Shown: positions 42,293-54,915, counted from the first letter of the stretch. The stretch is 64,000 bases of DNA from Portunus trituberculatus (GCF_017591435.1 NC_059297.1:670580-734579), one strand, 5' to 3'. Notes: generated by a model not told the origin, from the letters alone. A program made the numbers and translations.

Positions 42293-42371
<79 letters not shown>
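42293..42371. repeat. (TG)n microsatellite
   Basis: About 39 TG units. Confidence 0.97.
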
Positions 42372-42373
<2 letters not shown>

Positions 42374-42539
42374 TTACCCGTCTTAATGGGCGCCTGATGG
42401 GCGAGGAAGACAAATAATATCAAGAGGAAAAAAAACGCCAGTGAACCAATAATAACAGAAGATACGAGACACTCCCTCCCTTGACGCGACTGTCCTATCA
42501 GGGAAGCTTTTGACACCATCTCCCTCCCTAGGAGTCGAG

Positions 42540-42652
<113 letters not shown>

Positions 42653-42768
42653 TTATTGATCCCTCTTGACTCCGTGTTGACAAACTTCTCCCCGTCAAGG
42701 ATCAAATGTGAACTTCCTCTTTATAAGATTTTTTTCGCCGAGAAAGACAGAGAGAGAAAGAGAGAGTG

Positions 42769-42803
42769 TAATAATAATAATGATGATAATAATAATAGTA
42801 ATG

Positions 42804-42834
<31 letters not shown>

Positions 42835-42910
42835 TAATAATGATAATAATGATAATAATATACGGTTTATTAGGAATTGCACTACATACATACTGAAAAT
42901 ATACATATGG
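42769..42910. repeat. Imperfect (AAT)n with LINE-end-like flank
   Basis: AAT/GAT units to about 42861, followed by ACGGTTTATTAGGAATTGCA, nearly the flank seen after (AAT)n at 29784. Confidence 0.6.
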
Positions 42911-43055
42911 GGATTGGGGAGGCTTAAGATTAGTACATTAGCTTAGTAGTTTACTGTTCGCACCATGGAGGGGATCGCACTTTGTTGGTAACGTCGGTTC
43001 GAGGGGCCTTTATGAGCGTAACCACATTGTTGTGACGTATGGCGTGGGTTGGTCG

Positions 43056-43060
<5 letters not shown>

Positions 43061-43103
<43 letters not shown>
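43061..43103. repeat. (GT)n microsatellite
   Basis: About 21 GT units. Confidence 0.96.
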
Positions 43104-43106
<3 letters not shown>

Positions 43107-43540
43107 AGTCGAAGGGTCTCTTTTAAGTAGAAGAGGGTTATCTGAGAGAGGTGTTGAGGTAAGCAGAGGAGGAGGAGAAGGGGAAGAAGAGGAGGAGTGA
43201 CACAAAGAACTACCCGGAAATTTGTTTCTCATACAAGGCAGAAATCTATTAAGTTGCAGGATATTAAAATACTGTGAACGCCGCTAATCTCTAAAAGGAA
43301 TTTGAGAGATTCAAAAGCGTGGGAGGACAAGAAACAGAAAAAGACGAAGGAAGAGAGGAATATAAAATCGAAAGTAGCGTACATAGATGGATAAATATGA
43401 TCAGGTGGTTACTATAGTGTTGATGATGATGGCTGATAATGATGATAATGATGGTGGAGGTGATGATGATTGATAGTAATATGATGGTGGTGGTAATCAT
43501 ACATTCATTGCTTACTTCTACACCCACCACTACATTTTCT

Positions 43541-43548
43541 ACTGCTAT

Positions 43549-43606
<58 letters not shown>

Positions 43607-43611
43607 TCTAG

Positions 43612-43642
<31 letters not shown>

Positions 43643-43667
43643 ACTGATGATAATGATAATAATAATG

Positions 43668-43726
<59 letters not shown>

Positions 43727-43800
43727 TGATAATAACAATAATAATAACAATAATAATGATAGCAACAATAATAACAATAAGAACAATAACAATATTAATT
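43541..43800. repeat. (ACT)n and (ATA)n trinucleotide tracts
   Basis: (ACT)n to about 43630, a short (TGC)n, then (AAT)n-like units with AAC/GAT variants. Confidence 0.95.
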
Positions 43801-44089
43801 CTACTATTCCCACTAATCTTTTCCACAAGTCATTGTTACCACCACCACCACCTCCACAACCTCCACCGCCTCCTAATTTCCTACGCCCGTTGTCTCCCAC
43901 CGTAGCTTTTCCCAGCATTCACATTCCCACCACAGCCCCGCCCGATGAATCAGCATGAGACTTTGCTTTGATAAGGTGTTCATTTGTCGAGATCACTGCT
44001 GCTGCCTTGGTCCTCATGATTACTTCCGTCTCCACTATGTTGTTCAGCTAATTAAGGGCACGACTTCGTGGCAGCTAGCAAGAGGGAGA

Positions 44090-44480
44090 GGAGGAGGAGG
44101 AGGAGGAGGAGGAGGAGGAGGAGGAGGAGGAGGAGAAGAAGAAGAAGAAGAAGAAGAAGAAGAAGAAGAAGAAGAAGAAGAAGAAGAAGAAGAAGAAGAA
44201 GAAGAAGAAGAAGAAGAAGAAGAAGAAGAAGAAGAAGAAGAAGAAGAAGAAGAAGAAGAAGAAGAAGAAGAAGAAACAAAAATGAAAAAAGAAAAAAGAG
44301 AAGGAAATAGAAAAGGAAAGGTAAAAAGGAGGAGAAGGAGGAGAAGAAGAAGAAGAAGAAGAAGAAGAAGAAGAAGAAGAAGAAGAAGAAGAAGAAGAAG
44401 AAGAAGAAGAAGAAGAAGAAGAAGAAGAAGAAGAAGAAGAAGAAAGAGAAGAAAAAGAAGAAGAAGAAGAAGAAGACGAT
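44090..44480. repeat. (GGA)n-(GAA)n polypurine tract
   Basis: (GGA)n about 44090-44133, (GAA)n 44134-44274, a mixed purine spacer, then (GAA)n about 44340-44480. There are only a handful of pyrimidines in nearly 400 bp. Confidence 0.98.
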
Positions 44481-44529
44481 GACGAAGACGAGGAAGAGGA
44501 GGAGAAGGAAAAAGAGGAGTCAGGTATAG

Positions 44530-45320
44530 CAGAGACTCGTTTGTTAAATGACAGAATAGGAGATGCTGGAAATAACAAGGCAGCGGCAAAGGATAGATAG
44601 AGTATACATACTATCTTTATTTATTCACTGTTCATTTTTCCTCAGTGTTCAGTCCTTCTTGGTTCACGTTTCTCCTGTGTGGGGTTTTGTTCTTCTCATG
44701 GAGTCGTGTCCTCTTCGTCCACTCCTTGACATAAAGCCGCGGGTGTTTTGCCTCGGCGTTGTAGTATTTGGGCTTCGCGTGGACTTGTTATGGTCCTCGT
44801 AGTGGTCCTTTGTGTGTTTATCTATGCCATGTCGTGAGTTTTATTTTTCCTTTTTTGGTTTCCCAGAAGTAATATCAGGAAGAAACCAGTCAAGTGTAAC
44901 ATATTTTCCGATCTAGTCCTGCTGCCATGTCTCGGGTTTTGCTTTTTTCAGTGTTCCATTAATGTAGTAGTAAGAAGCAGAAGACAGGTATGTAATGCTA
45001 TAAGATATTCGTGTTTGTTTTCGTGTACTTTTTGATGAGTGCGTAACAATCTGCATGAATTAATTTGTCACCAGCGTCAGTGTAATTTTTCGCAATTACT
45101 TTTTTTTCAGATCTCTCAAAAAAGTAACAAATGACACACTGCGTTCATCACAGTTAGTTCAGTTCATGTCCAGGTGAAAAGACAGTAACGACACATGGAA
45201 TTAATATTGAGGTTTTAGGGAATTTCTGAGACATCTTATGGTTATCTGAACACATGGATAATTTTCTGGACATATAGATATTCATAGTTATACATACTGT
45301 ACATACATATATAGATAGAC
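44530..45320. other. Unassigned intergenic DNA
   Basis: Nothing supportable. Confidence 0.5.
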
Positions 45321-45327
45321 CTGACAT

Positions 45328-45405
45328 GGAAACTGGCAATTAAGTGGGTCTTTTTTTATTTTTTGTTACCTTTGCTCAGTTTCCTTTCCTACATTAAAAA
45401 AAAGA
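45328..45405 (+). mobile_element. LINE 3' tail fragment
   Basis: AACTGGCAATTAAGTGGGTC, a T run, GTTACCTTTGCTCAGTTTCC and TCCTACATTAAAAAAAAG match the 49.7-kb LINE 3' end. Confidence 0.6.
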
Positions 45406-45421
45406 TCTGCCTATCCATCCA

Positions 45422-45484
45422 TCTATCCATACATCCAAACATACATACATATATACATACATACATACATACATACATACATAC
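45422..45484. repeat. (CATA)n repeat
   Basis: CATC then CATA units. Confidence 0.93.
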
Positions 45485-45737
45485 ACCAACCTGCTTAATT
45501 GTACTCCGCATTAATAGAAAGAAAGCTCATATACAGTAATTCAGTACTCTAAACATGCAAATTAACGTAGGTAGGGTATGTTAGAGTTAGACTAAGCGTA
45601 TAATGAGCCTCTCCCTATATATGTATTCCCCAAACCGCATACCGGTGCGTGCAAAGCAGTTAATTGTTCCAACATTCCCTTTTTCCCATCGTGTTTACGA
45701 GCTGACTAATTGTACCTCCTAATTCCACTTACTTGCA

Positions 45738-46137
<400 letters not shown>

Positions 46138-46177
<40 letters not shown>
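46138..46177. repeat. (TG)n microsatellite
   Basis: About 20 TG units directly at the SINE head. Confidence 0.95.
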
Positions 46178-46179
<2 letters not shown>

Positions 46180-46391
46180 CACCAGTCAACATTACAAGAA
46201 CAAGAAACTCATGAACTAGTTGTTGGTGGACATTTATCAACTTGCTTATGACTGTTATCTACATTGTGCACACCAGAATAAATCAGAATATTATTATTGT
46301 ATTTGTGAATCTATCCATTTATTTTACTTATCTATTACCATTTTCTCTTTTACAAACGAAAATTTCCTTCCCGTCTCTCACCTCTTACTAA

Positions 46392-46860
46392 AGGCGGTGT
46401 CACACTAGCACTTTTTCCGTCTACTTTCTCCGTCTTTTTTCAGAAAATCGACAATATTTTGGCTGCGGCCTGTCACACACAAACGGTGTTTCGTCGTCAC
46501 TTTCCGTCGTCACTTCCCGCCAACACAATGTAAACACAAACATGGAGGCCACGCTGCGGCAAAGATACGCTGCACTGAACGTAATACTGTGTATTACGAA
46601 ACTTAGACGAGCTAAACAAGCCAAAAAGCGTGCATGGATGCGTTCATGGTTAGTGGTAGAACCAATGCACGTAGAAGCAGGTTGAGGAGACGCGGCAAGT
46701 CTTGTGGTCTTGGTCTTGGTATGTAAACAAAGGCGAAAAATTTGTAGACGGAAAAGATCCCTATCGTCTGACAAATTCATGCGATAAGTTCATGCGGAAC
46801 GTTGAAAAATAGACGGAAATCGCATTAATCGACGGAAAAAGTGTTAGTGTGACACCGCCT
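46392..46860 (+). mobile_element. PIF/Harbinger-type MITE with transposase remnant
   Basis: A 469-bp element with about 30-bp inverted ends (AGGCGGTGTCACACTAGCAC at left, the complement of GTTAGTGTGACACCGCCT at right, one mismatch) and a 3-bp TAA duplication on each side (46389-46391, 46861-46863). A 3-bp TWA target is the known mark of PIF/Harbinger elements. The interior carries a short frame resembling a Harbinger transposase N terminus. Confidence 0.8.
46542..46685 (+). pseudogene. Harbinger transposase N-terminal remnant
   Basis: A 47-codon frame starting MEATLRQRYAAL and reading KKRAWMRSWL before a stop. Harbinger DDE transposases and their relatives begin with a basic Arg/Trp motif of the form RRxWxRxWL. 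The DDE domain itself is absent, so the element cannot move on its own. The family call rests on this short motif plus the TAA target. Confidence 0.5.
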
Positions 46861-46996
46861 TAAGTTGCATTGAGTTGCGCGCCAGTGATGTCTTTTGTTG
46901 TGGCGCCTAATGACGAGTGTTACAGATAAGCACTTGTTGAGCTGCATGCATCTCCTTGGAATATAAAGTGAAGATGAAGGGCGGGAGTGAGCGAGG

Positions 46997-47234
46997 CGGT
47001 AATGAGTGATGAGCCCGAGAATGTTGTTTTGCTCCTAATTAGTCTACGCGTTGCCATTTTCCGCGAGGCAACACTGCAGGGGTGAAACTCTATGATCGAG
47101 GAAGTGTTAGTAGCGCGGTAATGAGTGATAAGCCCGAGTATGTTGTTTTGCTCCTAATTAGTCAACGCGTTGCCATTCTCCGCGAGGCAACACTGCAGGG
47201 GCGAGACTCTATGATCGAGGAGGTGTTAGTAGAC
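46997..47234 (+). repeat. 119-bp tandem duplication
   Basis: Two units from 46997 and 47116, both starting CGGTAATGAGTGAT and running through GCGAGGCAACACTGCAGGGG. There are several substitutions and no indel. Confidence 0.95.
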
Positions 47235-47239
47235 GTGAA

Positions 47240-48278
47240 TCTTTCTGTAAAGGTGTGGGGGTGATGGAGGTCGATTCTCTGACTTGTGAGATTAGTTGGT
47301 GGTTTTAGTCCTCATTGGCTTTGAAGTTGATGATTTAGTGAGAGATATTCGTGGTTAGTTAAGACTGCCATCGCGCTAAACTCTTAGTAATAATGGTGAA
47401 GATGATGATGAAAAAAATTGTGATAATAACAATAATAACCAGTTGTTTATTATTCTATGTTAGGAATGTGTTAACAAAAATAAACACAATCATACTCAAA
47501 ATAATTTGTTTGATTTTAGTAATTATACATGAAAAATGCATTATCACTATTGCATATTAAATAAAATTAGGTCCATTACACAACGTTAGCCGTGATGAGC
47601 AAATGAATACAGTTATTAGCAAAATTAGTTAAGTTTGATTACCTTATGTTAGTGATGCGTAAGTCATCAATTGTGATGCGATAAAAACATTTCAAAACTG
47701 GGAATACACTGCGGGAATACAGTAGCAAGCAGGTACAACTATGAGACACGCGGTAATTCAAACTTGATGATTTATTTGTAGTAATGCAGGAATGATAAAT
47801 TTATTCTGCTGTGGACAAAACTATTAGTGTTATGTTAGCAATATGAGAATAGGAAACGAACACAACTGTACGAAACAAAATTTCTCCATTAGACTACTGA
47901 TTTGTTACTTGAAAGTTTGGCATTTTGTGTACATTTGGTGGTTTTCAATTCACATGTAGAGAATAATGAGCTATGAAAATGTGAAACAAGGTGAATTCCA
48001 GATTCTGCTGATCTAAATTGTCAAAAGTAGAAAACGACAGTTTATGAATAAGTGACTTCTTCAGATTTCAGTGAAATATTTTTCCTATTGTCGCTCCTTG
48101 AACAAAATGAAAGGACAAATAAATGAATAAATAAATCACTGCTTGATGGAAGTTGACAGCATTTCACTTCCTTAAATATCACGAGTAGTACAACTATTGT
48201 TGGATGTTGGTTATTTATTGGTTAAAGTATTTTCAGAAGTGCATAAGCCTTACATACTTAACACTTCTCATGGTAATA
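47240..48278. other. Unassigned AT-rich DNA
   Basis: Nothing supportable. Confidence 0.5.
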
Positions 48279-48280
48279 CT

Positions 48281-48686
48281 TTAACCCCCTTCAGTATGAT
48301 AACGCTTTTCCATATTCATTCTGCTTAGTACTTCGTGATTTTATACAGCTTCAGAAACTTATGTGGAGATTAGAATAGAATACTATGTGCATTAACACCT
48401 TGAGTACCATGACGCGTTTCTATATTCATTCCGGTTACTATTTGGTTATTTTATACATCTTCAGAAACTTATGTGAGAGGTTAAAATAGTGAAAACTGTG
48501 GCCATTAATCTCTGACCTCCATTGACCCTTTCTAATATCAATGAAATGGTCTAATCGTACACAAATCTCAGGGTAAAAATGTGTCCCAGTATCTTCTGAC
48601 CTCCATAAACCTTTCCTAAGGTCAATGAAATAGTCTAATCACATCCAAAATCTAGTAAAAATGCATCCTACTACTGAAAAGGTTAA
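48281..48686 (-). mobile_element. TTAA-type MITE copy 6, outer copy of a nest
   Basis: Starts TTAACCCCCTTCAGTATGAT and ends CTACTGAAAAGGTTAA. Its sequence is interrupted after 48391 by another copy of the same family and resumes at about 48592 with TCTTCTGACCTCC. Confidence 0.88.
48392..48591 (-). mobile_element. TTAA-type MITE copy 7, nested in copy 6
   Basis: Starts TTAACACCTTGAGTACCATG at the place where the outer copy carries its internal TTAATCTTCTGACC, and ends near GTCCCAGTA. The right TTAA and the last few bases of its terminus are lost. Confidence 0.85.
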
Positions 48687-48724
48687 AGTAGCGTGATGTC
48701 CAGACCTAAAGAGTACGAATGCAG

Positions 48725-49126
<402 letters not shown>

Positions 49127-49129
49127 GGT

Positions 49130-49725
49130 TTTCCTTCTTGTTACTTTTTCTTCGTTTCCTTCTTTCTTTCTTATTTATATATTTTTGTTTTCCTTTATTT
49201 GTTTACTTCAAGGGCTTATGTATGTGGAGTGGGAGGAAGGGACCGTGGTGGGAATATTCACATATGCACTTGTATAGATAACATTATCATTACCTAACTT
49301 GTATAAGAAATATAATGATGAAGGATGTAATTATCAGAATATACCTAACAAAAATAAAACCGTGTGAAATAACATACTTGTGCTAATTAAAAAAATCTTT
49401 AGCTTGTATAATGCTTTCACGAAAATAAACAAACATGACAGTAGTACATAGGTACATAGCGTGATATAATGATATTTATACCACAAATCTAAGCTGTAAA
49501 TGAGCATTTCAGAATGTAATGGAGCTACTCCTACCAGTGACATCCTCAACAATAATTATCATTGCTTTCCATTTGCTTTGGTAATAGTGCCTTAAAACGA
49601 TCAGTCCTTTAGTTATTCACACATAGTTGTGTAAATTGTTATTCCAGGCTTATACAATCAGGGCGTGAAGTCAAGATCGGGGCACACACATTGCTACTAA
49701 GCTCAGAATTTTCCCGCAATTTCAG
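49130..49725. other. Unassigned DNA
   Basis: Nothing supportable. Confidence 0.5.
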
Positions 49726-49927
49726 ATTTTTTTATGCAAGAGGGAAACTAGCTAAGGGCAAAAAAAATATTATAAAAGGGGCCAATTAAAATGCTAGTTC
49801 CCTTAAAGATTGATGAGGAATTAGCCAAAATTCAGGTCTTGAAACCTCCCTCTTAAAAGAAGTCAAGTCGTAGGAAAATGGAAATACAGAAGCAGGCAGG
49901 GAGTTCCAGAGTTTACCAGAGAAAGCA

Positions 49928-50147
49928 GCCGTGGTACAGTGGAACCATGCGTGCTTTGGGGTCCGAGGGGTCTGCAAGCGCACGGGTTCGTATCCTGTCC
50001 ACGTTCGAGTGTAGGTTGGGCTTCCTCACTCGGGGCAACAGTTTCCTAGCGGGTGGGTTTTGAGATAGGAGGTACCCCAAAAAGTATCCCCTTTAGCCCA
50101 TAAATTCCCGTGAAAAGCCCACATGTATAAATAAAAAAAATTAAAAA
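49928..50147 (+). mobile_element. SINE-C copy 2, inserted in the LINE
   Basis: Same head, body and A-rich tail as the copy at 7636. It sits between the LINE's C-terminal coding part and its 3' part, so it is younger than the LINE insertion. Confidence 0.88.
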
Positions 50148-50559
50148 GTATGAATGATTGAGAGAACTGGTTAACTTTTGTATTAGAGAGTTAGACAGAA
50201 TAGGGGTGAGAGAAAGAAGAAAGCCTTGTGCAGCGAGGCCACACGAGGAGGGGAGGCATGTAGTTAGCAAGATCAGTAGGACAATTACCATGAAAATAAT
50301 GATAAAAGATAGAAAGAGATGCAACATTTCATCGGTGAGAAAGAGGCTGAAGACAGTCAGAGGAGGGGAGTTGACGAGACGAAAAGCTTTTGATTCCATC
50401 CTATCTAATAAAACTGTGTGACTGGAACCTTCCCAAACATGCGAAGAGTGCTCCATACAAGAGCGGATAAGGCCCTTATACAGAGTAAGCAGTTGGAGGG
50501 GCGAGAAAAACTGACGGAGAAGCCTCAGAACGCCTAACTTCATAGAAGCTGTTTTAGCA

Positions 50560-51807
50560 AGAGATCAGATGTGAAGTTTCCAGTAAAGATTATGAGTAAA
50601 GAACAGACCGAGGATATTCAGTGTGGAAGATGGAGACAGTTGAGTGTCATTGAAGAAGAGGGATAGTTGTCTGGAAGGTTGTGTCGAGTTGATAGATGGA
50701 GGAATTGAGTTTTGAGGCATTGAAAACTACTAGATTTTCTCTGCCCCAATCGGAAATCTTAGAAAGATCGGAAGTCAGGCGTTCTGTGGCGTCCCTGCGT
50801 GATCTGTTGACTTCCTGAAGGGTTGGTCGTCTCTGAAAGGACGTGGAAAGATGTAGGTGGTATCATCAGCGTAGGAGTGGATAGGGCAAGAAGTTTGGTT
50901 AAGAAGGTCATTAATGAATAATAGAAAGAGAGTGGGTGACAGGACAGAACCCTGAGGAACACCACTATTAATAGATTTAGGAGAAGAACAGTGGCCGTCT
51001 ACCACAGCAGCAATAGAACGGTCGGAAAGGAAACTTGAGATAAAGTTGCAGAGAGAAGGATAGAAGCCGTAGGAGGGCAGTTTTGAAATCAAAGCTTTAT
51101 GCCAGACTCTATCAAAAGCTTTTGATATGTCTAACGCTACAGCAAAAGTTTCACCGAAATCTCTAAAAGAGGATGACCAAGACTCAGTAAGGAAAGCCAG
51201 AAGATCACCAGTAGAGCGACCTTGACGGAAGCCATACTGGCGATCAGAAGATTGTGAAGTGACAGATGTTTGAGAATCTTCCTATTCAGGATAGATTCAA
51301 AAACTTTAGACAAGCAAGAGATTAAAGCTATAGGACGGTAGTTTGAGGGTTAGAACGGTCACCCTTTTTAGGAACAGGCTGAATGTAGGCAAACTTCCAG
51401 CAGGAAGGAAAGGTAGAAGTCGATAGACAAAGTTGGAAGAGTTTGGCCAGGCAAGGTGCAAGCACGGAAGCACAGTTTTTGAGAACAATAGGAGGGACCC
51501 CATCAGGTCCATAAGCCTTCCGAGGGTTTAGGCCAGCAAGGGCATGGAAAACATCATTACGAAGAATTTTAATTGTAGACATGAAATAGTCAGAGGGAGG
51601 AGGAGAGGAGGACAAGCCCAGAATCATCCAAGGTGGAGTTGTGAGCAAAGGTTTGAGAGAAGAGTTCAGCTTTAGAGACAGAAGAGATGGCAGTGGTGCC
51701 ATCAGGATGAAATAAAGGAGGAAAGATGAAGAAGTGAAGTTATTTGAGATGTTTTTGGCTAGATGCCAGAAGTCTCGAGGGAGTTTGAGTTTGAAAGATT
51801 TTGACAT
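50560..51807 (-). pseudogene. LINE reverse transcriptase domain, frameshifted
   Basis: The motifs appear in order: KAYGPDGVPPIVLKN, PVPKKGD, a SKAFD-type segment near 51120, SGVPQGSVLSPTLFLLFIND, and the catalytic box YADDT (50873-50862). These are spread over three frames. The YADD residues are intact although the frame is broken. Confidence 0.9.
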
Positions 51808-52099
51808 TTTCTATTTATGAAAGAGTGTTTGGCAAGTTGAAGAACAGACTTGGCATGATTCCGGGCAGAGATATAAAGTGCATGAGATTCAGGAGATGGA
51901 AGGCTCAAGTACCTTTTGTGGGCAACCTCTCTATCATGTATAGCACGAGAACAGGCTGAGTTAAACCAAGGTTTAGAAGGTTTAGGTTGAGAAAAGAATG
52001 AGGAATGTACGCCTCCATGCCAGATACTAACACCTCTGTTATGCGTTCAGCACAAAGAGATGGGTCTCTGACACGGAAGCAATAATCATTCCAGGAAAA

Positions 52100-52974
52100 T
52101 CAGCATAATACCTCCTCAGGTCCCCCAACTGGCAGAGGCAAAACGCCAGAGGCACCTTCGCTCTTGGGATCCTGTGGAGGGATTGGAAAAATAGGACAAG
52201 ATACAGAAATGAGATTGTGATCGGAGGAGCCCAACGGAGATGAAAGGGTGACAGCATAAGCAGAAGGATTAGAGGTGAGGAAGAGATCAAGAATGTTGGG
52301 CGTGTCTCCAAGACGGTCAGGAATACGAGTAGGGTGTTGCACCAGTTGCTCTAGGTCATGGAGGATAGCAAAGTTGAAGGCTAGTTCACCAGGATGGTCA
52401 GTGAAGGGAGATGAAAGCCAAAGCTGGTGGTGAACATTGAAATCTCCAAGAATGGAAATCTCAGCGAAAGGGTAGAGGGACAGAATGTGCTCCACTTTAG
52501 AAGTTAAGTAGTCGAAGAATTTACTATAGTCAGAAGAGTTAGGGAGAGATAAACAGCACAGATGAATTTAGTTTGAGAGTGACTGTTAAGTCGAAGCCAG
52601 ATGGTGGAAAACTCGGAAGATTCAAGAGCGTGGGCACGAGACGTTAAGTCGTTGCGTACATAGACGCAACATCCAGCTTTGGAATGAAAATGAGAATAGA
52701 GAAAGTAGGAGGGAACAGAGAAGGGGCTACTGTCAGTTGCCTCAGACAGCTGTGTTTCGGTGAGGAAAAGAAGATGAGGTTTAGTAGAGGAGAGGTGGTG
52801 TTCTACAGATTGAAAATTAGATCTAAGACCGCGAATGTTGCAGAAGTTAATGTAGAAAAAGTTGAGGGAGGTGTCAAGGCATTTGTGGTCGCCCCTGAGA
52901 GAGGCGTCCGACCTGGGGACATTTTTGGTCCCCTCCCCAGAAGGGGACTCCGAGGCATGGTTTGGAGTACCCAT
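52100..52974 (-). pseudogene. LINE endonuclease domain, frameshifted
   Basis: The EEP (exonuclease-endonuclease-phosphatase) fold is shown by NIRGLRSN near the start, LFLTETQLSE with the catalytic Glu, then GDFNVHH and SSDHNLISV in another frame. The frame changes at about 52540, and a further change follows near 52150. This nuclease nicks target DNA to prime reverse transcription. Confidence 0.88.
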
Positions 52975-53221
52975 TTTTCTTTTAAATTTTGATTTTCAAG
53001 TAAAGGGTGTATGTGTGGTAAGAGCATGTAGTTTTGTGTGAAGAAAAGTTGTCTTTAGAGGATAGGCTGTGACTGCCCCTTGAGTTGTGAGACAAAGGGA
53101 AACGTTCAGCGAGATCACAACTAGCTTCAATGGAAGGTTTACAGCACCCAATGAACTAGTGCTATTAGATCTCTCTGGAAGTAAGTTATTATTTCGGTAG
53201 CTGTCTACTACCTCCATTTAT

Positions 53222-53420
53222 TAGTAGCGCAGGCAATTTTTATTATAGGGGTACCCATATTAGGGCCCATATCACCACCCAAGCGCATTTTTTATGTAAC
53301 CACTTAGTATCATGGTGACATGTAGGTAACTTTAAACTACTCGATAAATGGCAAAGTTTCTAAGGCTATACGTGGTGGGATTCGAACCTACGCGTGGACG
53401 TCTACCTGATCTAATAACAC
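53222..53420 (-). mobile_element. SINE-D copy 2, 5' end unclear
   Basis: Read on the minus strand it has GGTTCGAATCCCACCACG, CTACATGTCACCATGATAC, GGGCCCTAATATGGGTACC and AAAATTGCCTGCGC, all in the order found in the copy at 62336. Confidence 0.8.
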
Positions 53421-53429
53421 TCTGTGAGT

Positions 53430-53820
53430 GTATCCCCTAAATATGCGAAAAGTACTCCATACAAGGATGGATAAGGCCCTTGTATAGAGTTAACAGTTGG
53501 AGGTGCAAGAAAAACTGTCAGAGACGCCTCAGAATACCTAACTTCATAGAAGCTGTTTTAGTAAGAGATGAGATGTGACGTTTTCAGTTAAGATTATGAG
53601 TAAAGGACAGACCGTAGATATTCAGTGTAGAAGAGGGAGACAGTTGAATGTCATTGAAGAAGAAGGGATAGGTGTTTGGAAGGTTGTGTTGAGTTGATAG
53701 ATGGAGCAATTGAATTTTTGAGGCATTGAACACTACTAAGTTTTCTCTGTCCCAATCAGAAATCTTAGAAAGATCAGAAGTCATGCGTTGTGTGGCGTTC
53801 CTGCGTGATCTGTTGACTTG
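53430..53820 (-). mobile_element. Second partial copy of the Jockey-like LINE
   Basis: Parallels 50440-50840 of the main LINE with about 10% difference. On the minus strand it reads DRENLVVFNASKIQLLHLST and FFNDIQLSPSSTLNIYGLSF, the region after the YADD box. Both ends are missing. Confidence 0.85.
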
Positions 53821-53824
53821 AAGA

Positions 53825-54540
53825 TGATCACGTTGAGTTCATGATGATCACGTTACAAAATTAGATAGCAGACATAGAAGCAGACGGAGGCGTTGAGGTA
53901 AAGGGGAGACGTCAAGGAGTAGTGGAAATGAGTGTAGGTTAACCCACAATTGACCCGGAATCTGCCTAATGCCAAGTTGTAGGACAAGTAATGGACAGTG
54001 ACTGCATGGCTGCTGGACACTGCCTCTTGTCTGACTGGTTCACTCGGGCGTTGGAGGAAGGCAGAGGTTTGTTTGCTTGGGAGTCAAACGAAACTATGCA
54101 GATTGGCAGTGCGATGGATAAGATAAAACATTTGAATGTCTGGTGGACTACACGAATTTTGTCTAGTAATTTTGTATGCAGTCTATCATTGCGCGCTACA
54201 TTTGAGTCTCGCCAGGCAAAATTTAGTTGACTCTTAGGAGAAAAAGGTGTGTTTGTGTGTCATCAATTGTAAGTGTAACCAGAATACCTTGGTACATGTG
54301 CATGAATGAAACTCACAAGACAGAAAACTAGATGGCTTCCCAGATGAAGACCTGTATATTTACTGAGAAATACAGTAAGGGAAAGAGCAGACTGCAGCGT
54401 AACTATTGGTCTTTACGAGGCTGTGCGCCGTGACTGCATGAACTATTCCATTTGATCTGCACGCTGAGGAAGAGGAAGCAGGAAGGCAACGCAGAACCAG
54501 GGATTGAAATTTTAGTGAAGTGCTGCAGTTGTCGTGAAAG

Positions 54541-54612
<72 letters not shown>

Positions 54613-54905
54613 AAGTACCTTCTATAAACTAGAATTATTCACAACTATTGCTTCAGTCCCTTGGATCTGTGTGAGGGAAGAAAAATGTGAATTAGGGATT
54701 ATTTTCAAGGGATAATCTCCAGCCAAAATAAGTTACAAGAACAATCCATTACTGGCGCAATTGTTAGTCTACGTGATCAACTCTTTTGCACCAAACGTGG
54801 CTGAGAATTGGCTCTTATGTACGAGTATAACACCATAATGTGGGACGAGGAGAGAGACGGAGCAAACGGAATGAACAATGACAATAAGAAGCATATTTGC
54901 AGTGT
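53825..54905. other. DNA downstream of the mannanase gene
   Basis: Holds a (GA)n at 54547-54610. Otherwise nothing is recognised. Confidence 0.5.
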
Positions 54906-54909
54906 TGAC

Positions 54910-54915
54910 TTTATT
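54910..54915 (-). terminator. Poly(A) signal AATAAA of the mannanase gene
   Basis: A canonical AATAAA on the minus strand lies 129 bases past the stop codon, which gives a short 3' UTR. It is the nearest canonical hexamer I found on that strand. Confidence 0.6.

Larger units (their letters stand above)
49727..53221 (-). mobile_element. Degenerate Jockey-like LINE (endonuclease + reverse transcriptase)
   Basis: On the minus strand, about 3.3 kb without the inserted SINE-C. It has a 5' leader (about 53020-53221), an apurinic-type endonuclease, a linker, a reverse transcriptase, a C-terminal region and a 3' end with GGGCC, a T-rich stretch and GCCCTTAGCTAGTTTCCCTC. Several frameshifts break the single expected frame, so it is dead. 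No ORF1 (gag-like) is visible. SINE-C copy 2 is inserted near its 3' end. Confidence 0.9.

Noticed and set aside
43955..44589. Glu/Arg/Ser/Leu-rich frames up to 181 codons
   Set aside because: Translations of (GGA)n and (GAA)n.
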